64,000 bases of DNA, taken from assembly GCF_030518235.1 (NCBI RefSeq), contig NZ_JAULSA010000016.1, positions 1-64,000 of the forward strand, in the 5' to 3' direction. Under the pieces are notes generated by a model that saw only the letters and a program-made list of their open reading frames with translations, was not told the DNA's origin and did not search any database. The stretch is from Saccharibacillus sp. CPCC 101409. GTDB taxonomy: Bacteria; Bacillota; Bacilli; Paenibacillales; Paenibacillaceae. Positions 17,324 to 25,781 of the stretch are shown piece by piece (positions within the stretch are counted from its first letter, which is position 1; each line of letters opens with the position of its first letter). Made by a program: the position numbers and the translations under genes.

Positions 17324-17893
17324 ATGACGGATAAAAAAACGAATATGGACGGACTTCAAGTCCTGGCGGACTTTTTGAATACTTACGATAAACGCGTCAG
17401 ATTCGAAGGAGATCCCGGCCGGGAAAGCCTGAACCGTCCCGAGGATCTTGCGGACTGGCTGCTCGCCCGGAGTTTGCTTGGCGCGCACGAGAAAGTCGAT
17501 GAAGAGGAGCTTGGGCTGGCGATCGCCATGCGGAATCTGATGCGGCGGACGCTGTACGGTTCACGCGAAGCAGGCGGCGATCCCGGAGCGCCGGACGAAT
17601 TGAACGAACTGCTGCGGCGCTTCAGCTTCTCGATCGCTCTGGAAGAAGCGGACGCAGCGCTGATTCCGAACGAAACCGGCGGACGCGCAGCGCTCGCGCG
17701 GCTTGCGCTGCTGCTGTTCGAAGCGCGCCGCGCGGGGAACTGGCATCGGCTGCGCGTATGTTCGGCGGAGGACTGCCAATGGGCTTTCGCGGATCGATCG
17801 CGGCCGGGAACCGGCCGCTGGTGTACGATGAAAGCCTGCGGGAACCGCTCCAAAAATAAAACGTATCGCGAGCGCGGCGCTCGTTCCCATTGA
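17324..17893 (+). CDS. ABATE / CGNR zinc-finger transcription regulator
   Basis: The 189-aa protein has an N-terminal ABATE-type ligand domain (FLNTYDKR, then LADWLLAR) and a C-terminal CGNR zinc finger: VCSAEDCQWAFADRS and the family signature WCTMKACGNRSKNK. These proteins are DNA-binding regulators of stress or solvent responses. ATG 17324 is the first methionine in the domain-consistent frame; GGAAAGGACGGG lies slightly far upstream, and ATG 17345 is an alternative. The inverted repeat in its promoter suggests autoregulation. It is divergent from the epoxide hydrolase. Confidence 0.85.
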   Translation: MTDKKTNMDGLQVLADFLNTYDKRVRFEGDPGRESLNRPEDLADWLLARSLLGAHEKVDEEELGLAIAMRNLMRRTLYGSREAGGDPGAPDELNELLRRFSFSIALEEADAALIPNETGGRAALARLALLLFEARRAGNWHRLRVCSAEDCQWAFADRSRPGTGRWCTMKACGNRSKNKTYRERGARSH

Positions 17894-17907
17894 GCGCCGC
17901 GGTTTTT
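17874..17907 (+). terminator. Terminator overlapping the 3' end of the CGNR gene
   Basis: GCGGCGCTC / GAGCGCCGC with a 9-nt loop is followed by GGTTTTT. The left arm lies in the last codons of the gene. Confidence 0.75.
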
Positions 17908-17987
17908 AAATTCACGATTGATACCGTTTACAATTTAATTTTGCGAAAAATAAATGAAATTCACTGTCTTCTGGTTTTATAAAACTG

Positions 17988-18042
17988 TTTACATACAACA
18001 CAGGAAGGATTATAATCAGTCTAAAAGTTGCACAAGGGAAAC
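17988..18042 (+). promoter_or_regulatory. mntH promoter with MntR-like box
   Basis: TTTACA (17988-17993), 17 bp and TATAAT (18011-18016) form a near-consensus sigma-A promoter. TTGCACAAGGGAAAC (18028-18042), at or just after the start site, resembles the B. subtilis MntR site (TTTGCCTTAAGGAAAC). Manganese-dependent repression is therefore likely. The MntR gene is not in this window. Confidence 0.65.
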
Positions 18043-18101
18043 ATTCGTGTGTACGGGTAACAAACATAGATAAAGGAAAGAGCAGGAGAGGTGAGGGACG
18101 G

Positions 18102-19433
18102 ATGGAGACGGAATTCGAACGCAAGGAAGCTTTAAATAGAAAAAAAGCGCCGAACGAGCTGGTGGGCCGGCAGGCGGAAGGAAGAAGCCGCACGGAACTG
18201 GCCGCGGAAGCGGTGCTGAACGGAGAAACCAAAGGACTTAAACGGCTGCTGCCGTTTCTCGGACCGGCTTTTATCGCGGCGGTCGCTTATATCGATCCGG
18301 GCAATTTTGCCACGAATATTACAGCCGGTTCGCAGTACGGGTATATGCTGCTGTGGGTCATCTTCGCCTCCAACCTGATGGCGGTGCTGATCCAGGCGCT
18401 GTCGGCCAAGCTCGGAATCGCGACGGGACGCAACCTGCCGGAAGTGGCAAGGGACCGTTTTCCCAAAGGCGTCTCGATCTTTCTCTGGATTCAGAGCGAA
18501 CTGGTCATTATCGCGACCGACCTGGCCGAGTTTATCGGGGCCGCGCTCGGGTTGTATCTGATCTTCGGCATTCCGATGCTGCCGGCCGCTTTGATTACCG
18601 CCGTCGCTTCGTTCGCGATTCTGGAGCTTCAGCGGCGCGGATTCCGCGCGCTGGAAACGGGCATCGCGGGGATGGTCGTCGCGGTCGTGCTGGCGTTCGC
18701 GTTCCAGGTATTTATGGCGAAGCCGGATATGGGCGCGGTCGCCGCCGGGATCTTCACGCCGAACTTTGCCGGCACGCAGAGCGTGATGCTGGCCGCCGGC
18801 ATTCTGGGCGCGACGGTGATGCCGCACGCGATCTATCTGCATTCTTCGCTGACGCAGAACCGGATCGTGGGCCGCAACGAAGCGGAGAAAAAGAAGATCT
18901 TCCGTCTCGAATTTTTCGATATCGTGATTGCGATGATCGTGGCGGGAGCGGTCAATATGGCGATGCTGATTATTGCCGCGGCGCTCTTTTTCAAAAACGG
19001 GCTGCTGGTGCAGGAACTCGATCAGGCATTTATCCACTTCCGCGAACTGGCCGGACCGGCCACGGCGATCTGCTTCGGGCTCGGCCTGCTGATCGCGGGC
19101 CTGTCCAGTTCGTCGGTCGGCACCATGTCGGGCGATGTGGTCATGCAGGGCTTTATCAACAAGCGGATCAATCTGTATCTGCGCCGGGCGATTACGATGG
19201 CGCCTCCGCTTATCCTGATTATTTCCGGCATCAACGCCACGCAGGCGCTGGTCGTCAGCCAGGTCATCCTGTCGTTCGGCATCGCGTTCGCGCTCGTGCC
19301 GCTGATGATGTTCACCGGCGACCGCAAGCTGATGGGCGGTCTGGTGAACCGTCCGGTGACGCGGGTGCTGGGCTGGGCGATCGCCGCGCTGGTGGTCGCG
19401 CTGAATATATTTCTTGTCGTCGAGAGCTTTTAA
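18102..19433 (+). CDS. mntH: Nramp-type divalent metal transporter MntH
   Basis: The 443-aa integral membrane protein has about 11 helices and the Nramp metal-binding motif DPGN (AYIDPGNFATNI, about residue 63) in helix 1 and MPHAIYLHSS (about 243) in helix 6. It imports Mn2+ with protons. The N-terminal 45 residues are charged and cytoplasmic. ATG 18102 follows GAGAGGTGAGGG. An MntR-like box lies in the promoter. It is monocistronic. Confidence 0.95.
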   Translation: METEFERKEALNRKKAPNELVGRQAEGRSRTELAAEAVLNGETKGLKRLLPFLGPAFIAAVAYIDPGNFATNITAGSQYGYMLLWVIFASNLMAVLIQALSAKLGIATGRNLPEVARDRFPKGVSIFLWIQSELVIIATDLAEFIGAALGLYLIFGIPMLPAALITAVASFAILELQRRGFRALETGIAGMVVAVVLAFAFQVFMAKPDMGAVAAGIFTPNFAGTQSVMLAAGILGATVMPHAIYLHSSLTQNRIVGRNEAEKKKIFRLEFFDIVIAMIVAGAVNMAMLIIAAALFFKNGLLVQELDQAFIHFRELAGPATAICFGLGLLIAGLSSSSVGTMSGDVVMQGFINKRINLYLRRAITMAPPLILIISGINATQALVVSQVILSFGIAFALVPLMMFTGDRKLMGGLVNRPVTRVLGWAIAALVVALNIFLVVESF

Positions 19434-19495
19434 AGTCCGATGCTTGCAGCCCGGAACCGTTTCCGGGAAAACGGAAAGCGAATCAAGTCGTTCCG

Positions 19496-19528
19496 AAGCC
19501 GCTGTCAGCGGTCCGGGACGGCTTTTTT
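19496..19528 (+). terminator. Candidate terminator after mntH
   Basis: AAGCCG / CGGCTT around an internal GCT-GTC-AGC hairpin is followed by T6. The stem is short, so the call is moderate. Confidence 0.5.
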
Positions 19529-19670
19529 GCTCGATAAGAAGATTTGGCGGCAAACGTTTTGTAAATTGTGTGTAAAGCCCGCGGGTGTTATGATGAAAAC
19601 TCGATGCGGCATGCCGCGTTGCACAGAAAGCTGATAAAGTTTACAGCGATACTATTCGGAGGAACTTGAG

Positions 19671-20360
19671 ATGCCGCAGTGGAAAACCAAAGCCTCGAAG
19701 AGGCACACGGCTTTATGTTTTGCGGGCTTCGGCCTGCTGGCGGTCGTTTTTATCGTCGTCTCGATGCTGGTCGCATCGGGCAATCAGGCGGTCGTCGATT
19801 TCGACCACAAATGGATTTCGCGCGTGCAGGGCGCGGAGCAGCCGTGGCTGACGCAGGTCGCGGAGACGCTGTCCTGGATCGGCTCGACCAAGATGGTCAT
19901 TCTGATCGAACTGCTGCTGCTTCTGTTCCTGGTGCTGATTCCGAAGCTGCGCTGGGAGCCCCTGCTGGTCCTGGCCGCCACCGGCGGCAGCGCGCTGGTC
20001 AATCTGACGCTCAAGAATCTGTTCCGGCGCGAGCGCCCGGATATTCACCGGCTCGCGGAGGAGTATTCGTTCAGCTTTCCGAGCGGGCATTCGATGGGCG
20101 CGTTCGCTCTGTACGGCATCCTCGCTTATCTGCTGTGGCGCATGATCAGACCGCTGCCCGGCCGGATTATTGCGCTTGCGCTCTGCATTTTGCTGACTTT
20201 CTCGATCGGGCTCAGCCGTATTTATCTCGGCGTGCATTACCCGAGCGACGTGCTGGGCGGCTATATTGCGAGCGGGGCCTGGCTGGCGCTGACGATCGGG
20301 ATCTTCGAAGTGTGGCGGCATCGGCGCGAACGCCGATTCGGCGGTTATCGTCTGCCGTGA
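19671..20360 (+). CDS. PAP2 superfamily membrane phosphatase
   Basis: The 229-aa protein has about six membrane helices and the three PAP2 motifs: KNLFRRERPD (about residue 117), the FPSGHS histidine motif (about 138) and SRIYLGVHYPSDV (about 182). Such enzymes dephosphorylate undecaprenyl pyrophosphate or phosphatidyl phosphates at the outer face of the membrane. ATG 19671 follows GGAGGAACTTGAG. A candidate promoter is TTGTGT-17-TATGAT around 19570-19597. It is monocistronic. Confidence 0.9.
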   Translation: MPQWKTKASKRHTALCFAGFGLLAVVFIVVSMLVASGNQAVVDFDHKWISRVQGAEQPWLTQVAETLSWIGSTKMVILIELLLLLFLVLIPKLRWEPLLVLAATGGSALVNLTLKNLFRRERPDIHRLAEEYSFSFPSGHSMGAFALYGILAYLLWRMIRPLPGRIIALALCILLTFSIGLSRIYLGVHYPSDVLGGYIASGAWLALTIGIFEVWRHRRERRFGGYRLP

Positions 20361-20406
20361 TAGAAGAAGGCGCGGCCAAAGGCCGTGCGTCAAAGCGATT
20401 CGTCGC

Positions 20407-20439
20407 AAAGAGCCTTCCTTGGACGGGAAGGCTCTTTTT
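20407..20439 (+). terminator. Rho-independent terminator after the PAP2 gene
   Basis: AAAGAGCCTTCC / GGAAGGCTCTTT with a short loop ends in T5. Confidence 0.85.
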
Positions 20440-20493
20440 GCTGCACTGCGCAAACTTCCCTGGACATTCCCGGCCGTTTTTGTTAAATTCGAT

Positions 20494-20581
20494 TTAGAAC
20501 GATCGTTCAATAAGTGCCGATATAAAGAACGGATAACCAAGGCTTGAATATTCTTTATAAAAATTAGAACGATCGTACTAA
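20494..20581 (+). promoter_or_regulatory. Two TetR-type operators before the glycosyltransferase gene
   Basis: TTAGAACGATCGTTC (from 20494) and TTAGAACGATCGTAC (from 20564) share a palindromic ACGATCGT core, as TetR/AcrR operators do. The second is fully palindromic as TTAG-AACGATCGTA-CTAA with one mismatch. They are 70 bp apart and flank an AT-rich promoter region. No TetR-family gene lies nearby. Confidence 0.65.
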
Positions 20582-20602
20582 AAATTCGAATTGAGGTGCA
20601 AT

Positions 20603-21748
20603 ATGGTCGGGACGATTCTTTTTACGGCGGCCGGAGCTCTGGCGCTGCTGATGTACGGCGGGACCGCGATTCCTTTTCTGCTCAATATCCGTAAGATCGG
20701 TCTGCTGAAAAATGTCCATGCCGGCGTAGGTGAAACCGGACAAACGGAGCGCGTTACCGTCGTTATAGCCGCACGCGACGAGCGCAAAGCGATACGCCGC
20801 TGCGTAGAATCGCTGCTCGCGCAAACGTACGCGAATATTCGGATCGTCGTGGTCGACGACCGCTCTACGGACGATACGCCGCTGCTGCTTGAAGCCATGG
20901 AACGTCGTCACGACCGGTTGAGCGCGCTGACGGTGCGCGATCTGCCGGTCGGATGGCTTGGCAAAAACCACGCGCTTCGGCTGGGGACGGAAGCGGCGGA
21001 CGGAGAATGGCTGCTGTTTACGGATGCGGATATTTTATTCGAACCGGACGCCATCGAAAAAGCCCACATATACGCCCGGTTCCAGCACCTCGATCATCTG
21101 ACGCTTATCCCGGAATTTGGCGGTCCGCATTTTTGGTGCAAACCTTATGCCGCGTTTATTTTCCAGAGCGCCGTATCGTTCGGCATGCTGTGGAAAATGC
21201 GCGATCCCAAAGCCAAGCAGACGCTTGGCGTCGGGGCTTTCAATCTGATTCGGACAAAAGCGTACGAAGCGATCGGCACGCATGCGGCATTTCCGATGCA
21301 TACGACCGACGACAACGAGCTGGCACGGCGCGTGCAGGCTCAGGGGCTGCGCCAGGACGTCTTGTTCGGGCGGGATCGAGTGACCGTCTGGAACTGGTAC
21401 GAGTCGGCGGGACAGCTGATCCGAAGCATGGAAAAGTCGGTTTTCCGGTTCGGCCAGGCGATCGCGACTTTTTTGATGTGTACGCTGACTATGATTCTGC
21501 CGTTCGCGGGAATATGGACGGGACCGCTGCTGCCAAGGCTGCTCTGCGGTTTGGCGATTATCGCTATCGTCTCCACCCAGGCCGTCTATTCGCGTCGCTC
21601 CGGCAGCGGAATCTGGTACGGCCTGCTGTATCCGGCGGTCGGCCTGCTGCTGATTGCCGGTTCGATCCGGGGAGCGGCGGCAGCCGCGATTCGAGGCGGC
21701 GTCTTCTGGCGCGGTACGCGCTACGAACGCGGCGAAGTCACATCCTGA
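20603..21748 (+). CDS. Membrane-anchored GT2 glycosyltransferase
   Basis: The 381-aa protein has an N-terminal membrane helix (residues 3-25), a GT-A domain (about 48-260) with VTVVIAARDER, the sugar-nucleotide VVVDDRSTDDT and the metal-binding FTDADI, and about three C-terminal helices (about 290-365). The layout resembles CrtQ and HpnB, which act on carotenoid or hopanoid lipids; the exact acceptor is unknown. ATG 20603 follows GAGGTG. The twin ACGATCGT operators suggest control by an unlinked TetR-type repressor. Confidence 0.82.
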   Translation: MVGTILFTAAGALALLMYGGTAIPFLLNIRKIGLLKNVHAGVGETGQTERVTVVIAARDERKAIRRCVESLLAQTYANIRIVVVDDRSTDDTPLLLEAMERRHDRLSALTVRDLPVGWLGKNHALRLGTEAADGEWLLFTDADILFEPDAIEKAHIYARFQHLDHLTLIPEFGGPHFWCKPYAAFIFQSAVSFGMLWKMRDPKAKQTLGVGAFNLIRTKAYEAIGTHAAFPMHTTDDNELARRVQAQGLRQDVLFGRDRVTVWNWYESAGQLIRSMEKSVFRFGQAIATFLMCTLTMILPFAGIWTGPLLPRLLCGLAIIAIVSTQAVYSRRSGSGIWYGLLYPAVGLLLIAGSIRGAAAAAIRGGVFWRGTRYERGEVTS

Positions 21749-21779
21749 GTCTTAAAAAGACCGGATTGCCGAAATACAA

Positions 21780-21816
21780 AAAGAACCCGCGGCGCTGTGA
21801 GCGCTGCGGGTTCTTT
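21780..21816. terminator. Bidirectional terminator
   Basis: AAAGAACCCGC / GCGGGTTCTTT with an inner GCGC / GCGC pair lies between the convergent glycosyltransferase and fRMsr genes. Confidence 0.8.
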
Positions 21817-21849
21817 GAAAAAAAGCGGAAACGATTCGGAAGGCTCGAA

Positions 21850-22329
21850 TTACAGCTGCCCTACGAGTACGGCGGCGAATTCTTCGACAAAAGTCTGGTC
21901 CGTGCCGTCAAAACGAGCATGCTTCGGGCTGTCGATATCCAGGACGCCGATCAGCCGGTCGTTCTTGACCAGCGGCACGACGATCTCGCTGTTCGAAGCC
22001 GCGTCGCAGGCGATATGGCCGGGGAACGCGTGCACGTCGTCGATGCGCTGGGTTTCGCGCGTCTGCGCGGCGGTGCCGCAGACGCCTTTGCCCATCGGGA
22101 TGCGGATGCAGGCCGGCAGGCCCTGGAACGGGCCGAGCACCAGCTCTTTGCCGTCGTACAGATAGAAGCCGGACCAGTTGATATCGGGCAGACACTGGGC
22201 GAGCAGCGCCGAAGCGTTGGCCAGGTTGGCGACGCGGTCCGGTTCGCCGTCGATCAGCGATTTTAATTGAGACAGCGCGGTGGCGTAACGCTCCTCGCGC
22301 GTTCCTTCATGCGGTTTCGTTTCAAACAT
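21850..22329 (-). CDS. msrC: Free methionine-(R)-sulfoxide reductase (GAF domain)
   Basis: The 159-aa single GAF-domain protein retains the three catalytic cysteines of fRMsr: CIRIPMGKGVCGTAAQ (about residues 85 and 95) and HIACDAAS (about 119). WSGFYLYDGKELVLGPFQG is the family hallmark. It reduces free methionine-R-sulfoxide in the cytoplasm during oxidative stress. ATG 22329 follows GGAGGCTTACGCCC. About 280 bp of non-coding sequence separates it from the divergent gene at 22611. Confidence 0.92.
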   Translation of the reverse strand: MFETKPHEGTREERYATALSQLKSLIDGEPDRVANLANASALLAQCLPDINWSGFYLYDGKELVLGPFQGLPACIRIPMGKGVCGTAAQTRETQRIDDVHAFPGHIACDAASNSEIVVPLVKNDRLIGVLDIDSPKHARFDGTDQTFVEEFAAVLVGQL

Positions 22330-22610
22330 GGGCGTAAGCCTCCATTCAATCGAAGTTCGGGTGCGGCTTGGATGCCGGACTTTGAAAAGTTTTCGTGATT
22401 CCGGCTTCTTTCATTAAGGCCTTTTCGAAGGCAAATGTCAATGCGATTTCGGGATAAACGCGCGCTGCGGACAGGGCGAACGGATGTTTATCGGTTCGGG
22501 CGCAGGGGTAAATAGTGGGTAACTCAACAGCTGTGTATTTTGCCGCGTCGTGAAAACGCCGGGTTTTTCGGAAAATATACAAGCGTCTATTAGACTGGAG
22601 GAGAGGCGAT

Positions 22611-22913
22611 ATGCGGGCCGCAACACAGAATTTGTTCATACGGATTCATCTGCTGCACTACTCGGAAGAACAGGACATCTCGATCCGCGAAGCACTGCCC
22701 AGACTGGAACAGGCCGGTTATCGGGTGGCCGACCGCGAAGTGAAGCAGGAACTGGAGAATCTGGCCGCCGAGAACCTGCTTACCGCCCACGGCGAAGAGT
22801 ACACGCTGACGGGAGCGGGAATCACCGAGCTGCGCAGCATCCGGGAATCGCTCGGAAGCATGTGCTCGGAAGTCCTTGCCGGCGAGCGCGACGCCAGAAC
22901 CGCCGGGGTATAA
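22611..22913 (+). CDS. Small winged-helix-like hypothetical protein
   Basis: The 100-aa protein has no assigned family. Residues 20-75 look like a winged helix (ALPRLEQAGYRVADREVKQE, LENLAAENLLT, then EEYTLTGAGITELR), similar to PadR or Mrr-type N-terminal domains. GGAGGAGAGGCGAT precedes ATG 22611. It is monocistronic, divergent from msrC, with a candidate terminator at 23044. A regulatory role is inferred from the fold only. Confidence 0.6.
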   Translation: MRAATQNLFIRIHLLHYSEEQDISIREALPRLEQAGYRVADREVKQELENLAAENLLTAHGEEYTLTGAGITELRSIRESLGSMCSEVLAGERDARTAGV

Positions 22914-23043
22914 TTTCAACGCTGCCTCGCGCAAAATCGAACGGCGTTCGTCGGCCGAGCCTCAGCCGCGCGGCAGGCGAAATAACGGCGGGTTTTCAAT
23001 TTGGACGGTGAAACGATTCGCCGGCACAACCCCCGGCCTCTTC

Positions 23044-23080
23044 CCCCGCTTCTGCCGCCGATGCAGAAAGCGGGGATTTT
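23044..23080 (+). terminator. Candidate terminator
   Basis: CCCCGCTT-CTGC pairs with GCAGAAAGCGGGG (one bulge), followed by ATTTT. It ends transcripts from 22611. The rest of the 22914-23261 gap shows only a weak promoter-like TTGCGC/GATATA near 23127-23155. Confidence 0.55.
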
Positions 23081-23261
23081 GCTGTCCGGATCGCAAAGGC
23101 CGCGGCAGCCGTTGTCGGGAAGCGGCAATTGCGCCGAACCCGATTGTGGTAAGATATAAGCTGTGCGCTTCGGAAGCGGTCCGGCCGGACGTTCCGGAAG
23201 CGATGCGGACTTGATAGCGGGACCCGCTCGGGCCCGCGGGATACGGGAGGATTTCGAAGCG

Positions 23262-24773
23262 GTGGAGAAATTGCGGGACAAACGAAAATATGTGCTGGCC
23301 GGCTTGATGCTGTCCACTTTCCTGGCGGCGGTCGAAGGCACGGTCATCAGCCCGGCGACGCCGTCGATCGTGGCGGAATTCCAGGCCGCTTCGCTGATGA
23401 GCTGGGTATTTGCCGCTTATCTGCTGACGATGGCCGTTACCACGCCGATCTTCGGCAAGCTCAGCGATCTATTCGGGCGCAAACCTATTTTTCTGATCGG
23501 CTGCGTGCTGTTTATCTTCGGTTCGATGCTGTGCGGATTTGCCGGAGGGATGGAGCAGCTGATTGCGTTTCGGGCGATCCAGGGCATCGGGGCGGGAGCG
23601 GTGATCCCGGTGACGTACACGATCGTGGGCGATTTGTACAAGATCGAAGAGCGCGGCAAAGTGCAGGGCATGATTAGTTCGGTCTGGGGCATCGCGTCGC
23701 TGGTCGGGCCGCTGCTGGGCGGCTATCTGGTCGATACGTTCTCGTGGCGCTGGATATTCGGCATCAATGTGCCGTTCGGCCTGCTGGCCGTGCTGTTTAT
23801 CGCGCTTTTCCTGCGCGAGGAACGCACGCGCCGGAAAGCGCGGATCGACTGGGCAGGCGCGGCGACCTTTACGATCGGCATGACGGCGCTGCTGCTGGCG
23901 CTGACATCGGGCGGCGACAGCGCGGCGTGGAACTCGCCGCTCATTATCGGTCTGCTGGCGGGCGCGGCTCTGCTGCTCGCCGCGTTCGTGGCGATCGAGC
24001 AGAAAGCGGCGGAACCGCTCGTTCCGCTGCGGCTGTTCCGTATCCGCGATATCACGTTCGTCAGTCTGGCGGCGATCTTCGTCAGCACGCTGCTGATCGG
24101 CTTGACCACGTATATTCCGCTGTGGATTCAGGGCGTGCTCGGCGGAAGCGCGGTGCTGTCGGGCCTGCTGCTGGCGCCGATGTCGTTCAGCTGGATCGCG
24201 GGTTCGTTCGTCGGCGGCCGGATGGTCGCCAAGAGCGGCGCGCGCGGAGCGTCGGTAATCGGCCTGCTGGCGCTTGTCGCCGGGATCGCGGGCGTAACGT
24301 TGCTGGACCGGGATTCGTCGAATCTGATCCTGCCGCTGTTGATGCTGGTGCTCGGCGTCGGTTTCGGGATGTCGCTGACCGTGTTTACGATCGTGGCGCA
24401 GTCTTCGGTCGGCTATTCGCTGCGCGGCGCGTCGACGGCGCTGAATACGTTTCTGCGCACGCTCGGCCAGACGCTGGGCGTGGCGTTCTTCGGCACCTGG
24501 CTGAACGCGTCGCTGCTGCGCGGCACGGAGCGGCTCGCCGGGGAAGGAATTACAGGGAACGATATCAACGCGCTGCTGTCCGAACAGACGCGGCAGACGC
24601 TGCCCGCCGAGAAGATCGGCAGCCTGTCGGGACTGCTCGAAGGAGGCCTGCATTCGCTGTTTATCATTATGCTGATCCTGACCGCGCTGGGGCTGCTGGC
24701 CGTGCTGCCGCTGAGCAAGCGTCCGCCCGCGCCGCGCGAAGAACGCAGCGAAGAAACGCCCGCCGCGAATTGA
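23262..24773 (+). CDS. MFS drug-resistance transporter, DHA2 (EmrB/QacA) family
   Basis: The 503-aa protein has about 14 membrane helices. MLSTFLAAVEGTVISPATPS is the helix-1 motif of DHA2 pumps, GKLSDLFGRKP (about residue 66) is MFS motif A, and SSVWGIASLVGPLLGGYLVD is motif C. It exports drugs or toxic compounds in exchange for protons. GTG 23262 is chosen because GGGAGG lies 11 nt upstream; a longer in-frame extension has no ribosome binding site and low-complexity sequence. The convergent MarR regulator at 25088 might control it. Confidence 0.9.
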   Translation: MEKLRDKRKYVLAGLMLSTFLAAVEGTVISPATPSIVAEFQAASLMSWVFAAYLLTMAVTTPIFGKLSDLFGRKPIFLIGCVLFIFGSMLCGFAGGMEQLIAFRAIQGIGAGAVIPVTYTIVGDLYKIEERGKVQGMISSVWGIASLVGPLLGGYLVDTFSWRWIFGINVPFGLLAVLFIALFLREERTRRKARIDWAGAATFTIGMTALLLALTSGGDSAAWNSPLIIGLLAGAALLLAAFVAIEQKAAEPLVPLRLFRIRDITFVSLAAIFVSTLLIGLTTYIPLWIQGVLGGSAVLSGLLLAPMSFSWIAGSFVGGRMVAKSGARGASVIGLLALVAGIAGVTLLDRDSSNLILPLLMLVLGVGFGMSLTVFTIVAQSSVGYSLRGASTALNTFLRTLGQTLGVAFFGTWLNASLLRGTERLAGEGITGNDINALLSEQTRQTLPAEKIGSLSGLLEGGLHSLFIIMLILTALGLLAVLPLSKRPPAPREERSEETPAAN

Positions 24774-24836
24774 ACGGCGCGGGCGTCTTCGCTCCGGCGC
24801 AAACCCGGGCAGGTCAAACGCGGACGCCGAATGAAG

Positions 24837-24886
24837 AAAAGACGATCGCCCGTATCCGGTCTCCGGAAACGGGCGATCGTCTTTTT
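24837..24886. terminator. Bidirectional terminator between the MFS and MarR genes
   Basis: AAAAGACGATCGCCCGT pairs perfectly with ACGGGCGATCGTCTTTT, with a hairpin-forming loop. A- and T-runs allow function on both strands. Confidence 0.88.
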
Positions 24887-25087
24887 GCGTAGGGACAAAC
24901 GCTTCGGTCGACAACGGTGAAATCGATATCTTTCAATCGGCAACTTTGAGAAATTTTTCACTTGATTATCCAAGCGCATACGACAATTACGTTTTCTGCC
25001 TTGGAATCGGTATCGCCCGAAAAAAAGAGAAACGTTGGCCGACGGACCGGCCTGTCGAAAGGCCGGATGCGGTCCGTCTTCGCCCGT

Positions 25088-25555
25088 TTACTTGCGCACG
25101 GAAGGCGAAAGGCGTTCCGCTTCCATACCCATTTTTTTGAGCAGCGTAATCAGTTGGTTCTTCTCTTCTTCCTCCAGCCCGCTCAGCGCGTTTGTCAGCC
25201 GGTCCGCGTAATGCGGGTAAGCTTCGTCCATTACGGCCCGTCCTTTGTCGGTCAGGTCGGCATAGATCACGCGGCGGTCGGTCGGACAAGGATGACGAAC
25301 CAGCATGCCGTGGTGCTCCAGCTTGTCGATGACGTAAGTGACGTTGCCGCTTTGGAGCAGCAGTTTGGCTCCGATCTGTTGGATCGGCTGTTGACCTTTG
25401 AAATACAGCACTTCCAGCACGGCAAACGCCGTCGGATTGAATCCTTGGATCTTGCTGCCGCTGACGGCATGCTCGTTCACGCTCTTGAATGACTTGGCGA
25501 ACACTCGGTACAGATGCAGCGCCAATTCGGTATCCCGTGCTTGCATGTTAATCAT
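25088..25555 (-). CDS. MarR family transcriptional regulator
   Basis: The 155-aa winged-helix protein has the MarR recognition helix SGNVTYVIDKLEHHGML and the wing PTDRRVIYADLTDKGRAVM. It resembles the MhqR/YetL branch, which represses aromatic-compound and oxidoreductase genes. Start 25555 is set by GGCGGAGGGCC; ATG 25546 is an alternative with longer spacing. The upstream 200 bp are AT-rich. It may regulate the convergent MFS pump, but no operator is obvious. Confidence 0.88.
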   Translation of the reverse strand: MINMQARDTELALHLYRVFAKSFKSVNEHAVSGSKIQGFNPTAFAVLEVLYFKGQQPIQQIGAKLLLQSGNVTYVIDKLEHHGMLVRHPCPTDRRVIYADLTDKGRAVMDEAYPHYADRLTNALSGLEEEEKNQLITLLKKMGMEAERLSPSVRK

Positions 25556-25724
25556 GGCCCTCCGCCCTTTCAAATTTTGGTAGATGAATTACATTTATCT
25601 TAATTCAGTCTTATTGCTCGCGAACATGTCATTTGTCACAGTTACGCTTTTTAATTATTAAAATTTAGCGCTTTTCATGAAAGCTACAAATTTAAAGTGA
25701 TTATGCGCACAGGATAGAATTGGA

Positions 25725-25768
25725 AAAAGGCCGCCCCGCGGCCGTAAAGCGGCGGGACAGCCTTTTTG
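25725..25768 (-). terminator. Terminator after the flavoprotein gene
   Basis: A GGCTGTCCCGCCGC arm (minus strand) pairs imperfectly with GCGGGGCGGCC and ends in TTTTT. The reverse direction also has TTTTT. Confidence 0.75.
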
Positions 25769-25781
25769 TCTTCTATATCTT

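Noticed and set aside
22346-22639. Minus-strand open frame with a protein-like C-terminus before msrC
   Set aside because: The last 45 residues look plausible, but there is no ribosome binding site, the first half is atypical and the start overlaps the divergent gene. Not enough support for a gene.
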